A stretch of DNA of 64,000 bases. Source: Antedon mediterranea. Its lineage: Eukaryota; Echinodermata; Crinoidea; Comatulida; Antedonidae. The notes beneath the pieces are model-generated. The model worked only from the letters and a program-made list of their open reading frames with translations. It was not told the origin of the DNA and did not search any database. The translations under genes and the position numbers were made by a program. Below, piece after piece: positions 41,824 to 54,600 of the stretch. The stretch lies in the NCBI RefSeq assembly GCF_964355755.1, contig NC_092676.1:21680288-21744287 (forward strand), given 5' to 3'. Position 1 is the first letter of the stretch. Each line of letters starts with the position of its first letter.

Positions 41824-44800
41824 CTGAAAATGAACAAAAATAATTGATAAACATTGTGTAATAATTGTGTGTAGAAAGAAGCTGCCAAATTTGAATAATT
41901 TCTTCACTCTTACAGATATTAGAATACTGTAATTAATATATATCAAAAAACTCTCAATAGAAATTTTGATTTTAAGATTGGCCATTGTAAACAAAATCAT
42001 TATGTTAATGAAGCACAGCATTAATAGAAAAACAGGTTCAGTCTTATTTTATTTTTTTATTTCATGTTATTAATGGGCCAAAATATATTGTTTTAAAATA
42101 TATAGGGTGCTATAGCAATGCAGCTAAGTACATCGACCAATCATAAGTAATGGCTGGCTGATCTGTTGCTTGTGATTGATCAAATCATGCTTAATAAAGA
42201 CTTTCTTTTTATAAATACTACTTAAATGTGCTGCAAACATATAAACAAAAGCTTACTGTTTTTCTAAATCTGTTACCATTCTGTCAATAGCGTCTTCAGT
42301 ATCTTTGTGTTCCCCTTGCATTAGACTGTTGACGGTAGGATACATATCTTCACCCCTAGTGAAAAAAAAAAAACATTCTCTAAAAATCATAAATTATTAA
42401 TAGAAATATAAACACTGGAGAAAATCAATTGGTCTATTTTGTAGAGAATAAAACAAATATTGATAATTTTCTGAATCACACCACCACTACATTTATTTTT
42501 AAACATATTAAATCATACATATTTATGTTTTATGACAATGAGAGAAAAATCTTGTCATAGGACAGGATTAGAATCCAGAACATTTATTAATATAAAACCA
42601 CTATTTAGATTTAATCAACACTGGACAGTATTCGATCAAATTAACAGAGTAATTCACACTTTGGTGGCTAAGTAAAACTAAACGAGAATTGAAACCTGCG
42701 AAGGTTTTGCTAGTGACCATATTACTTTTAATGAAACCAAATCCAAAATGCTTGTTATTTTGCCCGAAAGTCCGCAACCTCAAAGGTGTTCCACATATTA
42801 CCTTAAATGGGGCACCTCTAATCGTTGATAATTCAATAACCTATCTTGGTCATGTGATCAGTAATAACCTGAGTGATGAAAGTGACATCAAACGTCAATA
42901 TCGATCTATTTGCATTAGGGCCAACTCTCTAAATAGAAAGTTTGGAAAATGTTCTACTAAGACTAAATGTTATCTATTTAAGAGTTACTGTGTCAGCATG
43001 TACTGTTCAACCTTATGGTGTAGATATAATAAGAGCACTCTTTTTCAATGATCTCATAACAATGCCTTACGTTTGCTGCTGAAGCAGCCTAGACATTGTA
43101 GTGCAAGCATGAATGAATAAATGACGTCCCATCCTTTGATGAGTTCATTAGAAAATCTGTTTTTAGTTTTAAAAATCGTGTGAACGCAAGTAGTAATTCC
43201 TTGATCATGGCCATTAATCGCCACGTTCTTAATGTGTCAAGAATGCACATACAATGGAATGCTTTGTTGCATTGACTTTAAATATTTACATATCTTTGTT
43301 TTTGTTCTATGAGCTGTTAGATTAAGATTTTTTTTTCCCTCTCTTTCGCTATGGATATAATATTATGTCACCATGATATTCCGAAATAAAAAGATAAATG
43401 AAAAATGAAATGAAATGAAATGTGCTATGTGGTGACATCCACTCGGTGACAGGATAACATTAACTTTTCTGTTTTGTATGGGACTTTCAAACAGCCCAAT
43501 TTTAATTTAGAGCTAATTTTTTATTTGACTGACCTCAGTATAGATTGCCTAAGTGGTAAAACTAACTATATAGCTAGTGTAAGTTATCCAAGAGTAACTT
43601 TTGTCAAACTAACCAGTCAGGTATTTGTAGAGATGAACACAATCGTGCAATCCAATTTTTAATTTGAATACTAATGAATAAAAAACTTACATTTTGTCTT
43701 TTTTCCTTTCATATTCTTCCATGTCTGGCTTCATTTGTTTTGTTAAACGTTGATATTGTCTAAAGGTAGCTTGTTCATAATCTAAAACAAGAGGAAAATA
43801 ATATATTTGGTAAATTCTCAGCTTTTACTGTGTTTCTTCACCATATTAAGAATAATTTATTTTATTTGTACACTGCAAAGAAAATAAAGAATAAGCCATT
43901 TATATCTAATTAATATTCATTAATATTTGTTTTAAACACAATTCATATTTTCAATTTACAATTTTTAAGTGAATTCTACAAATCATTTTTACCTGAAAAG
44001 CCAGGATCAGCATTCTTTTTCTTTTTTTTCTTTTCGATGCGTTCCGCTTCTTCTGCTGTCACATCCATTAGTTTTAATCTGTCGTAATCAAGACCTTTTG
44101 CTTCAGCAGCCTAAATATAATTTAAAATAAAATAGAGTGTACTTAAAAACAAATACAGTAGAAAGGGTACAATTTGCTGAGAAACGTGCTAGGGTATTAT
44201 ATGACTACAGCAAATCCCTATTAAGGGGATAGTTTATTGGGTTCCTGCTTTCTCTGCTATTTGTGTTATGCTCTGAACTACACTTGTATATGAATTGGAA
44301 AAAAAAAACATCCAAATTGTACTTTATAAACATATAATTTCTAAGACTTCAGATTTGAAAAAGGGTGATGACGGCATGAGTGTTACAGGAATTTTACGTT
44401 ACAGTAGGTGTGTTATAATAGTACAATGTTCAGAAGTCTGACTGAATCTTAACTTATCTCTATTTCTCATTCAATAGAATCACAAGATCTCCACTCAACT
44501 CATAATTAATTGTAATCTTAAACCTTTCTTTTCTCATCATCTTGTAGTATCCAGTCAGCTTGTCTCTTTCTTGCTTCCCAATTTGAAGGCAGTTTAGCTT
44601 TTCTATCTTCTTCTACTACTTCTGCGTGGTTCAATTTCCTTGCTTCATTCTAATATAAAAATGTGTTTTTTTTTATTAATAACACAACCAACACATCATC
44701 AGGGGTGCGGGAACGTGTTTTTTTTTGTGTGGAGGTTAAATTAATATTTGTTATACGAGGCACATACTGTAGATTCTGTGGTATATTTAAATATTAACAC

Positions 44801-45125
44801 AATAATGTTTTTGTGTGGAAATTTAAGAGCACATAATGTTTACACACTTTTTATAGGAAGCCTATATATATTCAAATAAATAGGTATGATTATTTTTGTT
44901 GTTTATGAACGTTGATCCCACTCTATGTGAAATATCATGAAGATGTCACTATGTTAGGGGTCATGACCTAAAATTTACTTCTTTCCAACTCCTACCTACT
45001 CATTTGGTAGCATCTGTCACACGCCTTACCCTTTTCAGATGGAGTTCCCTTAATTTCTTCATTCTTTCAGCTTTCTTATCCTTAGGAGATGCGTCTGTGG
45101 AGGATGAACTGGATGCTGCTTCCAT
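41658..45125 (-). CDS. SYF2: Pre-mRNA splicing factor SYF2, six exons
   Basis: Exons on the minus strand: 45125-45030, 44649-44524, 44110-43993, 43781-43691, 42355-42257, 41823-41658; all boundaries GT-AG and in phase. The protein (about 230 residues) has the SYF2 order: Ser-rich start, [90 protein letters not shown] and the C-terminal [23 protein letters not shown]2 is a coiled-coil nuclear protein of the Prp19/intron-binding part of the spliceosome and is also known as a GCIP/cyclin-D-interacting protein. Length and ends match animal orthologues. It looks intact. Confidence 0.95.
42257..42355 (-). CDS. SYF2: SYF2 exon 5
   Basis: [20 protein letters not shown], then [12 protein letters not shown]; donor AGTAAGC; phase 2 to 2. 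Confidence 0.9.
42690..43425 (+). mobile_element. CR1-like LINE, 3' end, in a SYF2 intron
   Basis: Antisense to SYF2. Open part reads [60 protein letters not shown] and [20 protein letters not shown], the C-terminal end of a non-LTR reverse transcriptase. A stop at 43049-43051 and other damage follow, with recognisable remnants to about 43285. It ends in a tail of AAATG repeats at 43400-43425. Heavily 5'-truncated. Confidence 0.8.
43691..43781 (-). CDS. SYF2: SYF2 exon 4
   Basis: [20 protein letters not shown], then EEYERKKDK; donor TGTAAGT; phase 1 to 2. Confidence 0.9.
43993..44110 (-). CDS. SYF2: SYF2 exon 3
   Basis: [20 protein letters not shown], then a Lys-rich run and NADPGFS; donor GGTAAAA; ends phase 1. 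Confidence 0.9.
44524..44649 (-). CDS. SYF2: SYF2 exon 2
   Basis: Acceptor [22 protein letters not shown] to QDDEKRK; donor GGTTAAG; phase 0 both ends. Confidence 0.9.
45030..45125 (-). CDS. SYF2: SYF2 exon 1
   Basis: [20 protein letters not shown], then LRELHLKR; donor GGTAAGG, phase 0. The 5' UTR lies above 45125. Confidence 0.9.
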
Positions 45126-45477
45126 CTTTCTAATGGTTGTCGCAACAAACAATCCTACAAAAAAAAACCGTACACACTTTTAAGTCCTTTCTGAAGGTTA
45201 CATACTGCAGAGGATAAACTCGCTCATCAATCAGTTAGGTCACTGAATCATTTATTTGATTGAGAGAGTGCCACAAAGAGACACCACTGTTTGCCCTCTA
45301 GGACGACCTAGGCCTACCTAGAATCGGCAAAACTTCTATGGAGGCTTTATATTATAAATATAATCTATAATTATAATTGGTTCACCCTATTACCGGTATA
45401 TTAATTAAAGAATAATTAAAACATCAACACCTTAAATTTTGTCAAAAAACAAAACGTCCAGGGCAGAATATTTCTCC

Positions 45478-45945
45478 TGCTACCAGGACGATTGACAGAT
45501 GATCAGGGCCATGGATGACACGGGCCATGGATGATCGGGGCCAGACGATCAGGATTTTTTAAAGACGATCGGGTAACAACGCGAAATGACAAAATGTGGT
45601 GTTTTTTTAGATTACGCCACCTTTATTAATATAATAATTTTCTAGTATCATATCATTTTAATCGTACGTAATGGCTACCATTAATATTATAAACATTCAT
45701 AAACATTGTTTAACGAGAACGCAATTATAAACTAGGCTAGCTAGGCCTATTAATAGAATGGATTTACATACAAACGATGATGATACACTTACTTTGCTAT
45801 CGGGCCTAACGATTAAGACTATCGGGCCCAACGCCTAAGATTATCGGGCCAAACTTATAAGACGATCGGGCTGCGGGCACATAAAAAAATGGTCCCGATC
45901 ATCCTTGGCCCCGATCGTCCTCGGCTCCGATCGTCTGTTCACCAC
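45478..45945. mobile_element. Fold-back element with GATCGGGGCC sub-repeats
   Basis: Both ends carry several degenerate copies of GGATGATCGGGGCC; the right half is the reverse complement of the left, with shared T-run spacing. About eight copies of a GATCGGG-type motif lie in 470 bp. The internal part is AT-rich and non-coding. Confidence 0.6.
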
Positions 45946-47064
45946 CTTACCAAGCTAGGCTTTCTTAGTTAGGCCTAGGCTACTACTACTAGTAGTAGGC
46001 CACCTACTCTTCTAGCTAGCCGTAACCTACTTCTTTACTACTCTCTCTAGGCGTAAGACCTTATACTATACTGTATACAAAAAATAAAAAAATCTTTTTC
46101 AAAACTATTAGTTAAATAAATAACCTTAACCTGTTTATAGTGTTGAATATTAAGAATAACTAAACAATAAATTTGCCACTTGTCTCCACTTCTTTCATAA
46201 CATGACAAACCACAAACGTCGTACGTTGTTGTTTTTTTATGTAGCGCCATCAGTGGTGGGGCGTGCTCACGTTGCATATAGTTATGACAGGCCTTGTGTG
46301 CCAAAAGTTGTAATGTACTCTCTAGTACTAAAACTGTGATCATGTTTCAGGCATGCGTATAATTAATTTAATCACATAAAAGTTGAGAATAGAGAGAAGA
46401 GTGCGAGCGCCGAAAATGAGAAAAAAGGGGCGACGTAAATCAAACTTTATTGTTTTTTAATTATTTTATTTGACTGGATTAAATTTTCATTTTTCAAACT
46501 GCTTTTCAAATGGTGTGTGGGGATGATAGAAATAGCGACGATATATAAAGAAAGAGAGCTTATATATTAGCTATCCAGGAAATTTCTGTTGATGCAAATT
46601 TGTTGATTAAAAATTGTTTTCAGTTGCATTGATTCTAATTTCAGTGGTAAAAGATTAAATAAATATTTTGCGGATCTGTATAATAAAGATTAACTTGGTG
46701 TTATCAGTGTTTTACAACGTGTGTGCATTTGAGAGGTCCCTTAATTTCAAATTTGAAGTGTTAAAAATATCATTTATTTTTTAGTATGAGTATTTCGTTC
46801 AGCCTTCTCACAATAATACATACGTACTTCACGACAATTGGGTGCACTGAATATTTTACGGAACATACGTAACCATTTTTATAGACTACCCGTCAGAAGA
46901 AGATAAACTACCGCCCATAGGCCGATACCTAGTACAATATTTAGATGATTTTAATTTGAATGATGATTAGATTAAATACTTAAATGGTCAAATACGTAAT
47001 AGAATATTATAACATATAATATAACAGACATTGATCAAATAAATATAAATAATGCTAAACATTT

Positions 47065-47165
47065 ATTTTATTTTTATTTATTACCATATTTACTGAGGGT
47101 AGCCTATCCAGTTCCTAATAGAACTGATCATTCAGGGCCCTCGATAAAACAAACATACAGTACAA
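47065..47165 (-). mobile_element. Retroposon 3' end
   Basis: On the minus strand reads CTGGATAGGCTACCCTCAGT, then AAATATGG and a tail of AATAAATAAAAATAAA. The tail and stem-like bases before it suit the 3' end of a LINE or dependent SINE. The 5' part was not traced. Confidence 0.45.
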
Positions 47166-48610
47166 CACATAAAATATTAAATATTCAAATGACATAAAAT
47201 ATATTAAAGGCTTAAAAACGGGCTTAAAAATTTCCAATGATTATATAAAATTCATATAAAAGTTAAAATCGTTGACAGATAAAAATATCTAAAATATCTA
47301 ATATGATTTTTACTTTGTTTTGCAACTTTAGAAATAAAAACCCAATATAAACAACACGCATTTCTATTTGTATACTGTATTATTTAATACTAGCTCGCTG
47401 CTTATAATAAATACATTTCGGTTTTTGGTGAAAATGTTTCGCCGCTGGAAATATTAACCCCGCGCGGGCTGCGGCTCTCCATTTGATTTACAACACATAC
47501 ATAATCTTTTCGTATTTTAGGTTACCGCCCTCAATCTTACATGTTTACGCGTAATGCCTTGACTTCGTTAGAGGATGAGCGTACGTACGCGTTCGCGTTT
47601 TTTCGGAAATGCGTATAGGAAACGTGTATAATTATATAATTTATAACACTCGCTCACGCGCACGCACACGAACAGCTGATTGTAGAACAGAGAGAGTGTG
47701 GAGTGTTGTAGGGCGCAGGGCGCAGGTCGATTAAAATAGCAATACAGTAGGCCTAACTTACAAAATAAAACCGAAGAAACAGCATCTAAAATTGTATTAT
47801 AAATAAACAGAAATTATTAATTGCATATTTCTTACCACACACAATTCATTCAATTTAAAAAAAAACCAAAAAACTAAATCTCTTCAAGATATTTGTATAG
47901 ACTAAAGTAGTAGGCCTAGTACTAGTAATAGGCCTACCGTGTATAGTTTTGTAATCAATTTTAGATTAATATAGGCCTACTAAATATAAAGAGAATTGGG
48001 TTCTTTTGTTTTAAAAATACAGCAATTCATTCATAATTTACAGTTATTTCCCGAGAAATGTACATGTTTCTTTATACTTTAGTTCTAATGAGGTCTTCCC
48101 CCACCATTTCTTGCAACAATAACTACCTATTGTATTGCGTTTGATTTTCACACAAATGTTTTGCTATTACTTGTCAATCAACGTCATCATTATGACACAC
48201 ACAGCCATTCTGTTGTTACGCTTGATCGCACCAGGGGTTCATGCCGAGAGTGCTTCTCGCCTTAACATTCCTTGTCAATAAAATAGTCCGTTTTATTTCA
48301 AACATTCTAGACTGTCTACACTATATTGTCTAATACTAACTAAATATTCAAACTAATTATTAAATCAGAATTTAGAACTTATAATACTTCATTATTTGTT
48401 TTTAAATGACTATTTTTATAAAACGGATTTGTTGTACAAGACGCGGATTAATATTGTGTAATGCGATATCACATTTGACCTTAGTACGGTATAATAAGCA
48501 AGCTTCATAAAATGTAATAACGAGGGAACTGGTTAAGTTGTTTACTGCTAAAGTTCTAATATCAACACTTTGGGATTCACTTTTGACGACAATAGAAAAT
48601 GCCTTTGGAA

Positions 48611-48618
48611 GTATATAA
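48611..48618 (+). promoter_or_regulatory. TATA-like box or 5' UTR sequence
   Basis: GTATATAA 10 bp before the start codon. That is too near the ATG for a TATA box of this exon unless translation starts elsewhere. Listed because it is the only such match nearby. Confidence 0.2.
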
Positions 48619-48627
48619 CCCTAGCAT

Positions 48628-48691
48628 ATGGGAGAGATGAGGTTTATGTATACACTCATTAATTTCTGCTCCATAATATTGGCTGTAAAAG
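48628..48691 (+). CDS. LRP6: LRP5/6 exon 1 (signal peptide)
   Basis: [20 protein letters not shown], then K and donor AGGTAAGA; phase 1. Second ATG (M4) could serve. Joins to [11 protein letters not shown] in exon 2 with an Ala at the junction, as the signal cleavage region of vertebrate LRP6 does. Confidence 0.8.
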
Positions 48692-51600
48692 GTAAGATTA
48701 CTAACTTAACTAATCAAGCCGCTTTGTGCTCTGTTGAAACTGTGCTTAGTGGAGTGTTGTCGTGTGTGCTGGAGCCAGAATGGCTCCCCTTGAAAAAGAG
48801 TATTGAGTGTGCAATCGAAAACAACACAATGCACTTATTCTGGGCTAGCATATATCCGGACTTGATACACTTCTTTACTGTAGTATCTGGTAACATAATG
48901 ATTGAAATAAAAAAGAGTTAATTCTATATTAATATGACATTTATTATATTTAATATTTTTTAATTGTTTGTACTGTTTATTTGTAATGATTGTTTTGAAA
49001 TTATAAATGAGTCCAGTTTGTGTGCACTTCTTGTTGTTTTTGTATGTGCAGCATGATAGACTCCTTCCTACAGTACATTATTCATGTCACAGGCTGGCAT
49101 ATTATATGCTGCTGTAACATTAGTTGAATAACATTGGATAGCCAATATTCCAACCAATAATGTAGGTCTTTCTGATACATTGTTCGCAAAGTAAAATTTG
49201 TGTATATTGTTGTGTATTTATTGTATTGTGAATATGATGATGCATCTTACGATGAAAAATAGATGTTGAAATTGGACTTGAAATGCGGTCAGTGAAAAAT
49301 GAATTCTATGTTACTTTACAAAACGCGAGTTGCCGTAGTCAGTATTAAATGTAAAATTGCTGAAAAGACATAAATCAATAAATGTTGATAAATTCAATCA
49401 AAATACTGTCTTGTGTATGTCATTGCTAAACTTTTAAATGTTGTTTAAGATATTTTGTAATAAAGTCTATCAATTCATTAATACTCTAATACCCAAACGC
49501 ACCATCAATGTTGAAAGAAAATTTGTGTTAGTCGGCCATCTTGATGACTACAGTAATCTATTATTGGTTTCGAAAATGGTGATGATATAATACTGTACAT
49601 TTACTGTAGTTTTGATGATTTATAGATCAACCATGATGATGCTATGCCATGGGTAATTATTATTTTATACCGATTCATTTACGCAACTTTTGTTTGTACA
49701 ATAGTTATGTAATGTGTGTTGGTTAATAAAATATATTACATTTTTAATCATCTTTGATATAACCTATCATCATTGTATGGGAAATTACTATCAATTACAA
49801 TTAGGTAATCAATTGAACGCTAATCCATAAATTGTCTAAAGTGATATACAGTAGATCGTTTTATAATTATCTCTAAAGCTTGGTTCCCACTAGAACGTAA
49901 CGCAAGGACGTAAACGCAACGCAAGCGTTTTACCCAATGACAAGCGAAGTTATAGACAGTTAGCAATCACAAGCGAATAAGCCATCGCTTGTGATTGGTC
50001 AATTCACTTGCGTTGCGTTACGTCCTTGTGTTGCGTCACTAGTGGGAACCACGCTTAAGATGTTAATGATAAAGTACTGTACTGTACAGACTTGCATTGC
50101 AATGTATACAGTACGTAGTACAATTTTGTAAAACATTTAAATAGTCTATCAGTACAATGTATATACAGGTAGTGGTATAATTACAGTATACAGTAATACT
50201 GTAATTTGGATAGCGCAAACATTTCTGGTTTTTTTTTACAAAATGTGATTGTAACATTGTAATTCAGTTATTTGGTTCAATCCCTAATTACAGAAATTGC
50301 AATCTCATTGACATTTCTGCTCTTTCTGAATACAGTACAGTTATTTTTTACAGTAGATGACTTTGGAAGCTTATATAGTAGTACATGTGTAGTACATACA
50401 AATAGCAAGTACAGTAATAATTGTTCCTTTCGGCATAGACTCAAATAAATGTACGTTATAAAATTATTAGTGTGTACACTTAGCCAAGTCATCTATGCAG
50501 AATGATGACTTTCTGTCTGTCAGGCATTTCGGCTCCTTAAAGCTGGCCATAGATGAAAAATTGACAAGAGGTATATAATGACTGAAATGACATGATTTCT
50601 TCAGAAAAAAAATCTGCAAATTATCCAGTAAATGCTTAACTGCTTTAAATTCTTATCCTGAATGATTGATGATTAAATCTTGCAATAATACATTTTATTT
50701 AAAAAAAATCTTATTTACTGTACTGTATATATATACGGTACATTAAAAATACAAATATTAGCATCCTAGGTCTTTTAGTAATTAAAGCATAATTAATTTG
50801 ATTTTTATTTCAGTAGAAATCGATTAAATTTGATAAATATGTATTGTTGCTTAACAGTATTATGTACTGTAGTATGAAATGACTAATTAGTATTAATACC
50901 TTTGATAACTTATGTCATATTTACCATACAGTACTATTCAGCTGTTCATGAAAATGTTTCTCAATACTGTAGCCTCAGTACTGTACAACATTACTCTATG
51001 GATCAATTGTTTACATTGTATATAAATGAATTTTCAGTTAAATTATTGTTTATTTGGGAAATTTTACAATTGAAGAAGACAGTTACACATCGCCTAGTAC
51101 AACTTTAGAGTTTACACATACTGTACTGTATCGTCAACCCCTGGATGTTTGGTGTGAACCCTGGTATTGTACAGTATACATTTCATAGTTTCTGTGGGAA
51201 ATGGTATTACTGTACAGTACAGTAGTGAAAATAAAATGAGCTTGAGTGCATGCTTTCACAACAAACATCGTTATTTGTACTTTAAAAACTATTAATAAAA
51301 TTACCATAATTTGTTCAATCCTGACCTAGTGCCAGGGTTGTAACTCACAACTACAGTATTTATACACTGCCCTATAAGCCTCAAATAAGAAATAAATGAA
51401 TTATAAAAACAGTTAATCTATCCTGTAATTGTCAAGTTGCTGACTGTTGGATGCGCTCATATGAAATAAAACAAAAAATATACTTAAATTGTAATGATAG
51501 CTTGCTACAGTGATGTAAATACTAATTACACTACATACTGTGTATATAGACATTTCTAAAATTGTCACGTCGTTGGGACAGTAGCTTTGGTGACCATGTA

Positions 51601-54600
51601 TCTGTCACTTTTAAACACTATTCACTTCCTTTACGAGCTATGATCGGAAATTATCAAGCAAAATACTGTTACACTAGATGTTTTTTATATACATAAGATT
51701 AAACACCCTCTCTTGGGGTATTGCTAACCCCCGCAAACCTAAAAAAAAACATAGCAAACCCCACCGAACCAACATACAGTAAAAGTGATTGAATCATGTG
51801 TGTTCAACCCACTGGGTATATCAATGTAATAAAAAAAATTAAATTTCTACTGTCAACAACTTATTTTTGGGGTAAAACATCATTTTTTAGTCAAAAATGA
51901 TTGCTAAACCCGCAAACCTCCAAAAAACCATAGCAAACCCGCAAACCTCCAAAAAACCATAGCAAACCCCACCGAACCAACATAAAAGTGATTGAATAAT
52001 GTAGTGTACGACCCACTGGGTATATAAATTATTAAATTTCTACTGTTAACTACTTTTTGAGGATAAAACATCATTTTTTGGTTAAAAATTAGCAATAATT
52101 TTTGACCAAAAAATGATGTTTTACCCCAAAAATAAGTAGTTAACAGTAGAAATTTAATATTTTTTTTACATGGATATACCCAGTGGGTTGTACAGTACAC
52201 TACATGATTCAATCACTTTTATGTTGGTTCGGTGGGGTTTGCTATATTTTTTTTTAGTTTTGCGGGGTTTAGCAATAATTTTTGACCAAAAAATGATGTT
52301 TTACCCCAAAAATAAGTACCGTATATTTCGGTGTATAAGTCGCACTTTTGACACGCAAATTTGACCTCTAAATTAAGGGTGCGTCTTATACACCGAACAT
52401 AAATGCCTCACCACACAGATTGTACATATAGGCCTAGGCTATCGTCACCTTGTTTGCTACTGTAGGCCTGAGTAGGCTAGGTCTAGCTACAGTAACTAAC
52501 TAACGTAACGGCAACCTGCTTCTGCCTAGTTTTCAAGGCATTTTAGCATGATGTTGAACTAAATATGATGAAAAGATTTGTTCATTATGGCGATAAAATT
52601 TCATTTGTAAACGTTTACTGTACGTACGATTGGAAGAGTATTTATTTATACAGTAGGTATACGCACGATCGCTGTACCCCCAGCGCGAGCCCTTCTTGGC
52701 GACCACATGTACGGTATTCGACTAGTATATTCTCCAGGTGATTATAGCATGGACCTAGCGTACACACTTCTCGGATACATAGATACTAATCGAATACGAT
52801 TGTCCGTGAAAACGTGCGCCCTCTCGAAATGATCAAGCGAGGCTAGCCCACACGTACATGTTACACACACGGTCATGCACTCGATGTTGAGGCTGGGCGC
52901 GGCCGAGGCTAGGTAAGAAAAAACCTAAATAAAGGACGCCGTTGCAGATATAACAAAATATATTATTACAATAATATTGATTACAATTTAAAAAAACATT
53001 GTTTTGATGAAATATAAGGTGCGTCTTATACACCGATATTTAATAAATACCGATATTTTACACTCAGTTTAGGGGGTGCGTCTTATACACCGAAATATAT
53101 GGTAGTTAACAGTAGAAATTTAATATTTTTTTTACATGGATATACCCAGTGGGTTGTACACTACTTGATTCAATCACTTTTATGTTGGTTCGATGTGGTT
53201 TGCTATATTTTTTTGGAGGTTTGCAGGGTTTAGCAATCATTTTTGACCAAAAAAATGATGTTTTACCCCAAAAATAATTAGTTAACAGTAAAAATGTATT
53301 ATTTTTTTTACATGGATATACCCAGTGGGTTGTACACTACATGATTCAATCACTTTTATGTTGGTTTGATGGGGTTTGCTACGTTTTTTGGGGGTTTGCG
53401 GTGTTTAGCAATACCCCTTTCTTGTACTTGTAGCCCCCATTGAATACCAGTTGGTATAGATTGTTATTTCCTTGCCTCTGCTCAGAGGGTTACCTATAAA
53501 GAATAGCAGTGCAAGCGTTTCAGCTTTGTAATAATGGTTGCATGTTTGAAATGTGCGCTCTATTGTGTTGGGACTAAGCTTACTGAACTGTTGTACAATA
53601 GGTTGTTGATTACTGTAAAAATACCTGGTCAATTCACTAAATAATACCCAGGCTTTGGAATGCTTGAGTGTACCACACTCAATGACAATACAATGTATAC
53701 CTGCCTGTACTGTACATTGTTTCTTATTCTGAATTCCAAACTCTCAGTCTTACTTTATTTGCTGTTTTAAATATTTTTAGAAAATCATAACAAGTAAGCA
53801 AGGTTGAAAGAGATGTCTTTCTTTGCAAAATTATATTTCTTATATTTTAAAATATTTTCTTTAAATAAACTGACCATAATTAATACTACGTTCCAATTTA
53901 ATTTATAAAATCTGAAAATAAATTGTTTACAATGAGGGAGGGAGCCTTTGGGTACATGGTAATAAATAACATTACAATACATAGCAAAATGGCTTTATTT
54001 GTTGCTACTGTATGTGTTGGAATGCTAATGTTAATAACAATGGTGTAGACAAAGAATAAGAAATAATAACTCAATGGTTTCCTTTTTTCACTACAAACAA
54101 TCAAACAATAAATGTAACGATAAATTATTGAATTATAAGTATAGATTTAAGATTTGTTTCATTTTGTATCTATTGCTGACTAAGTACTGTACATATAAGT
54201 ACAGAATATGTGTTCATTTTAATTTTGTTAAAGAACTTTTAAATTATTTTCAATTTAAATTTAATGTTTTATAGAACATGTTTTATGTCTACTTCTATAC
54301 ATTACTTTATCAAGACAAACCATTTTTAACTTAAAACACATGCTTACCTAATTATGTAGAAATTGTAACAGGACCATGTTAGAAATTTGCCCTCATTAGT
54401 GATCATGTGTGAAATGCTTTCCATACTTGTTTACAGTTTGTTGGTGGTCCCTGACAGTTCAAAGGTCAGAACTAAATTGCATTGACTGTTTATTACTGTA
54501 CCTCATTCTGTGTGCCTGTATAATGGCTTTAATGAACACCTATTAGGTAAGATAGCCATAAAAATATGATCAAAAGAGAAATTTAGCCACATGTGTTTGG

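Larger units (their letters stand above)
45126..48610. other. Divergent intergenic region between SYF2 and LRP5/6
   Basis: Holds a fold-back repeat (45478-45945), a retroposon 3' end (about 47065-47165) and a CpG-richer patch (47440-47720) with CGTACGTACGCG, GTTCGCG and GCGCGGGC. The patch contrasts with the AT-rich, CpG-poor sequence around it and could be an unmethylated promoter. No coding region supported; an open frame at 46047-46343 (minus) is unrecognised. Confidence 0.45.

Noticed and set aside
47440-47720. A non-coding first exon of LRP5/6 at the CpG-rich patch
   Set aside because: Possible, but no donor could be matched with confidence and the ATG exon has no clear acceptor upstream.
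48694-48921. Extension of the LRP5/6 first exon into the following open frame
   Set aside because: The donor at 48692 keeps phase with exon 2; the extension resembles no part of LRP proteins.
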